19,577 nt of DNA from Chromera velia (Eukaryota > Sar > Chromeraceae): positions 65,993-85,569 of the forward strand of contig JAHBMJ010004022.1 of assembly GCA_018398765.1 (NCBI GenBank), given 5' to 3'. Both the position numbers and the translations under genes were made by a program. Positions 18,261 to 19,577 of the stretch are shown here, piece after piece (positions within the stretch are counted from its first letter, which is position 1; the number at the start of each line of letters is the position of its first letter). Below the pieces are notes generated by a model. The model did not search any database, was not told where the DNA came from, and saw only the letters and a list, made by a program, of their open reading frames with translations.

Positions 18261-18369
18261 AGAACCGATAGTCGATTCAAAATGTTTTTTTTAAAAAAAA
18301 CCGATAGTCGATACTTCGATACCGATACCGATACGATACGATACGATATCGATACGATAGCTATCCCTA
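18261..18369. repeat. ACCGATA/CGATAC repeat array, possible transposon end
   Basis: AACCGATAGTCGAT occurs twice (about 18263 and 18299). It is followed by CGATACCGATAC and GATACGATACGATACG-type tandem repeats to 18360, ending in GCTATCCCTA at 18369. Read on the minus strand this is TAGGGATAGC followed by ATCG/TATCG repeats, an arrangement seen at hAT-type termini. The partner end was not found, so this could also be a simple minisatellite. Confidence 0.4.
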
Positions 18370-18519
18370 TTCCAAAACCGCTAGTAAAAATGGTAAGCAA
18401 CTGGCAATTCTATTAGCAGTTTCACTAGCAATTCTTTAGAAAAGTTAAAGGGGATTTAAGGAGGTGATAATTCACTGATAAGTATAAAAAAAAAGCTTTT
18501 AATTTTTTTTAATCTAGTA

Positions 18520-19016
18520 CACTATACTGTCAGGAGTAACCAACTTAGTTTGGTTACCTACTAGTAGGTGGTAACCATTTTTTTGGTTGCGGTAATCATG
18601 CAGACTCACATTGATTACCGTTATTTTGGTAACAAAAACAGTGGTAATCGTTCTTTTAAGCTAGACAAACTATAGTGAGTAAATCAAGTACTAAAGACAG
18701 ATTTATTGTAAAGTTTTTTATATCTACAATATTTGTAACTTAAAGTTAAATTTTTGATATTATAGAAGCAACCAAAAGCAACTTAGACAAAACAAGTTTA
18801 AAAATAATTTTTTTTACGTCGTACACATACAGTTTTTAAAGCTATATTTCTCCTATATTAGATCCTGATTCAACATATTTGCAGCCAGATACGGCCAGAT
18901 TACCGCGGTAGTGGTAGTCTCTTCAGACGTCCCGAGTTACTAATTTTTAGTTACCAATTTGCTGGTAACCAAAAGCTTTTAGAGAACGGCCGGTAGTTAC
19001 CCTTAACAGCACAGTG
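18520..19016. mobile_element. MITE-like element with TA target duplication
   Basis: The left end CACTATACTGTCAGGAGTAA and the reverse complement of the right end (CACTGTGCTGTTAAGGGTAA) match at 15 of 20 positions; all five differences are transitions. TA flanks both sides (18518-18519 and 19017-19018). Inside, GGTTACC/GGTAACC motifs are clustered near both ends (18532-18600 and 18945-18970) and the centre is AT-rich with no ORF. A 497-bp non-coding element with TA duplication fits a miniature inverted-repeat element. The superfamily is not determined; the CACT terminus is compatible with several. Confidence 0.6.
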
Positions 19017-19018
19017 TA

Positions 19019-19577
19019 TTATCTAGTACATAACCTAAAGACACACATTATTAAGACTGAATTGAATTAAATTGAAGTGGTTAAAGACTATAGCCGTGAA
19101 ACGTCACAGATCTTGGTTAAACCGCCGAGCAAACACCTATGAAAGGCTGACACTTAGGCTGCAAGGAGATTGACACTGCAATTTGACAGCCTCTTTGGAT
19201 CATAGGGCATCACTCCACCCAGGGTAGAAGGATCGTCACGTACAGAAGAAATGATAACTGTAAGATGAACAGTACAATGCTATAAGGTGGTCTGAAGGTA
19301 CGTCTGACCTAGAAGCGTCAGTATTCAATCTAGCCAGTCAAACAGTCTGTTGATCACTTCATGCACCAGGCTGCTCAAACCATTAACTGCATTTATTTGG
19401 CCTCGTCCCATAGCAGCCTTCACTAAAATCGATTTGATCACGCGCGCTCGTGGCCCGGCGGTAAGCCGTCTCCGAGCCAGTCCCGGTACTTATACTATGC
19501 GCGCTCACGCCCTGGCAGCACCTCTCGCGCCGCCACATGTACAGCCCGACGTCTCAGCCCCAGGCACGCCCCTCACA
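19019..19577. other. Intergenic DNA at the window edge
   Basis: Composition rises from AT-rich to GC-rich after about 19440, with CGCGCGCTC-type motifs at about 19441 and 19499. This may be the promoter side of a gene beyond the window. Nothing else is recognised. Confidence 0.4.

Overview
The window reads as nuclear DNA of a eukaryotic microbe, probably an alga. It has split genes with GT-AG introns, polypyrimidine-rich acceptors that often end in TGCATGCAG or TTTGCAG, many microsatellites, low gene density, and GC-rich genic DNA alternating with AT-rich transposon-bearing DNA. The first gene resembles a protein type I associate with plants and photosynthetic algae. A photosynthetic stramenopile or another secondary-plastid alga would fit, but the lineage cannot be fixed from this sequence and I give no species.

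Layout, left to right. 1-1500: the last two coding exons of a small conserved gene (376-1239, +), probably with a spliced 3' UTR. 1500-3250: AT-rich DNA with an 833-bp non-autonomous DNA transposon (1944-2776) recognised by terminal inverted repeats and GAACCTG subterminal repeats. 3255-7258: an LTR retrotransposon on the minus strand, with LTRs, a 5-bp target duplication (AATAG), an initiator-tRNA-Met-type primer binding site, and a decayed Gag-protease-integrase polyprotein that lacks any reverse transcriptase/RNase H. 7264-8516: intergenic. 8517-10958 (+): a five-exon gene for a protein with three CCCH zinc fingers, probably RNA-binding. 11547-14700 (+): a two-exon model for a long, mostly disordered, proline-rich protein. 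It may be the 3' part of the CCCH gene, because an in-phase donor and acceptor can join them into one 1057-codon product. 14701-17300: low-complexity DNA, including a 175-bp tandem duplication with nested hairpins and a very long homopyrimidine tract. 17300-19577: AT-rich DNA with two short unidentified ORFs, a GATAC repeat that looks like a transposon end, and a 497-bp MITE-like element with TA target duplications.

The two genic blocks lie on the same strand and are probably independent of the transposable elements around them. The points most worth following up are the Gag-PR-IN retrotransposon without RT, the transition-only divergence of its LTRs (also seen in the MITE's terminal repeats), the duplicated splice acceptor in the CCCH gene, and the 175-bp repeat whose hairpin centre is flipped between copies. 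All exon structures are inferred from splice signals and reading-frame phase only; no transcript evidence was available.
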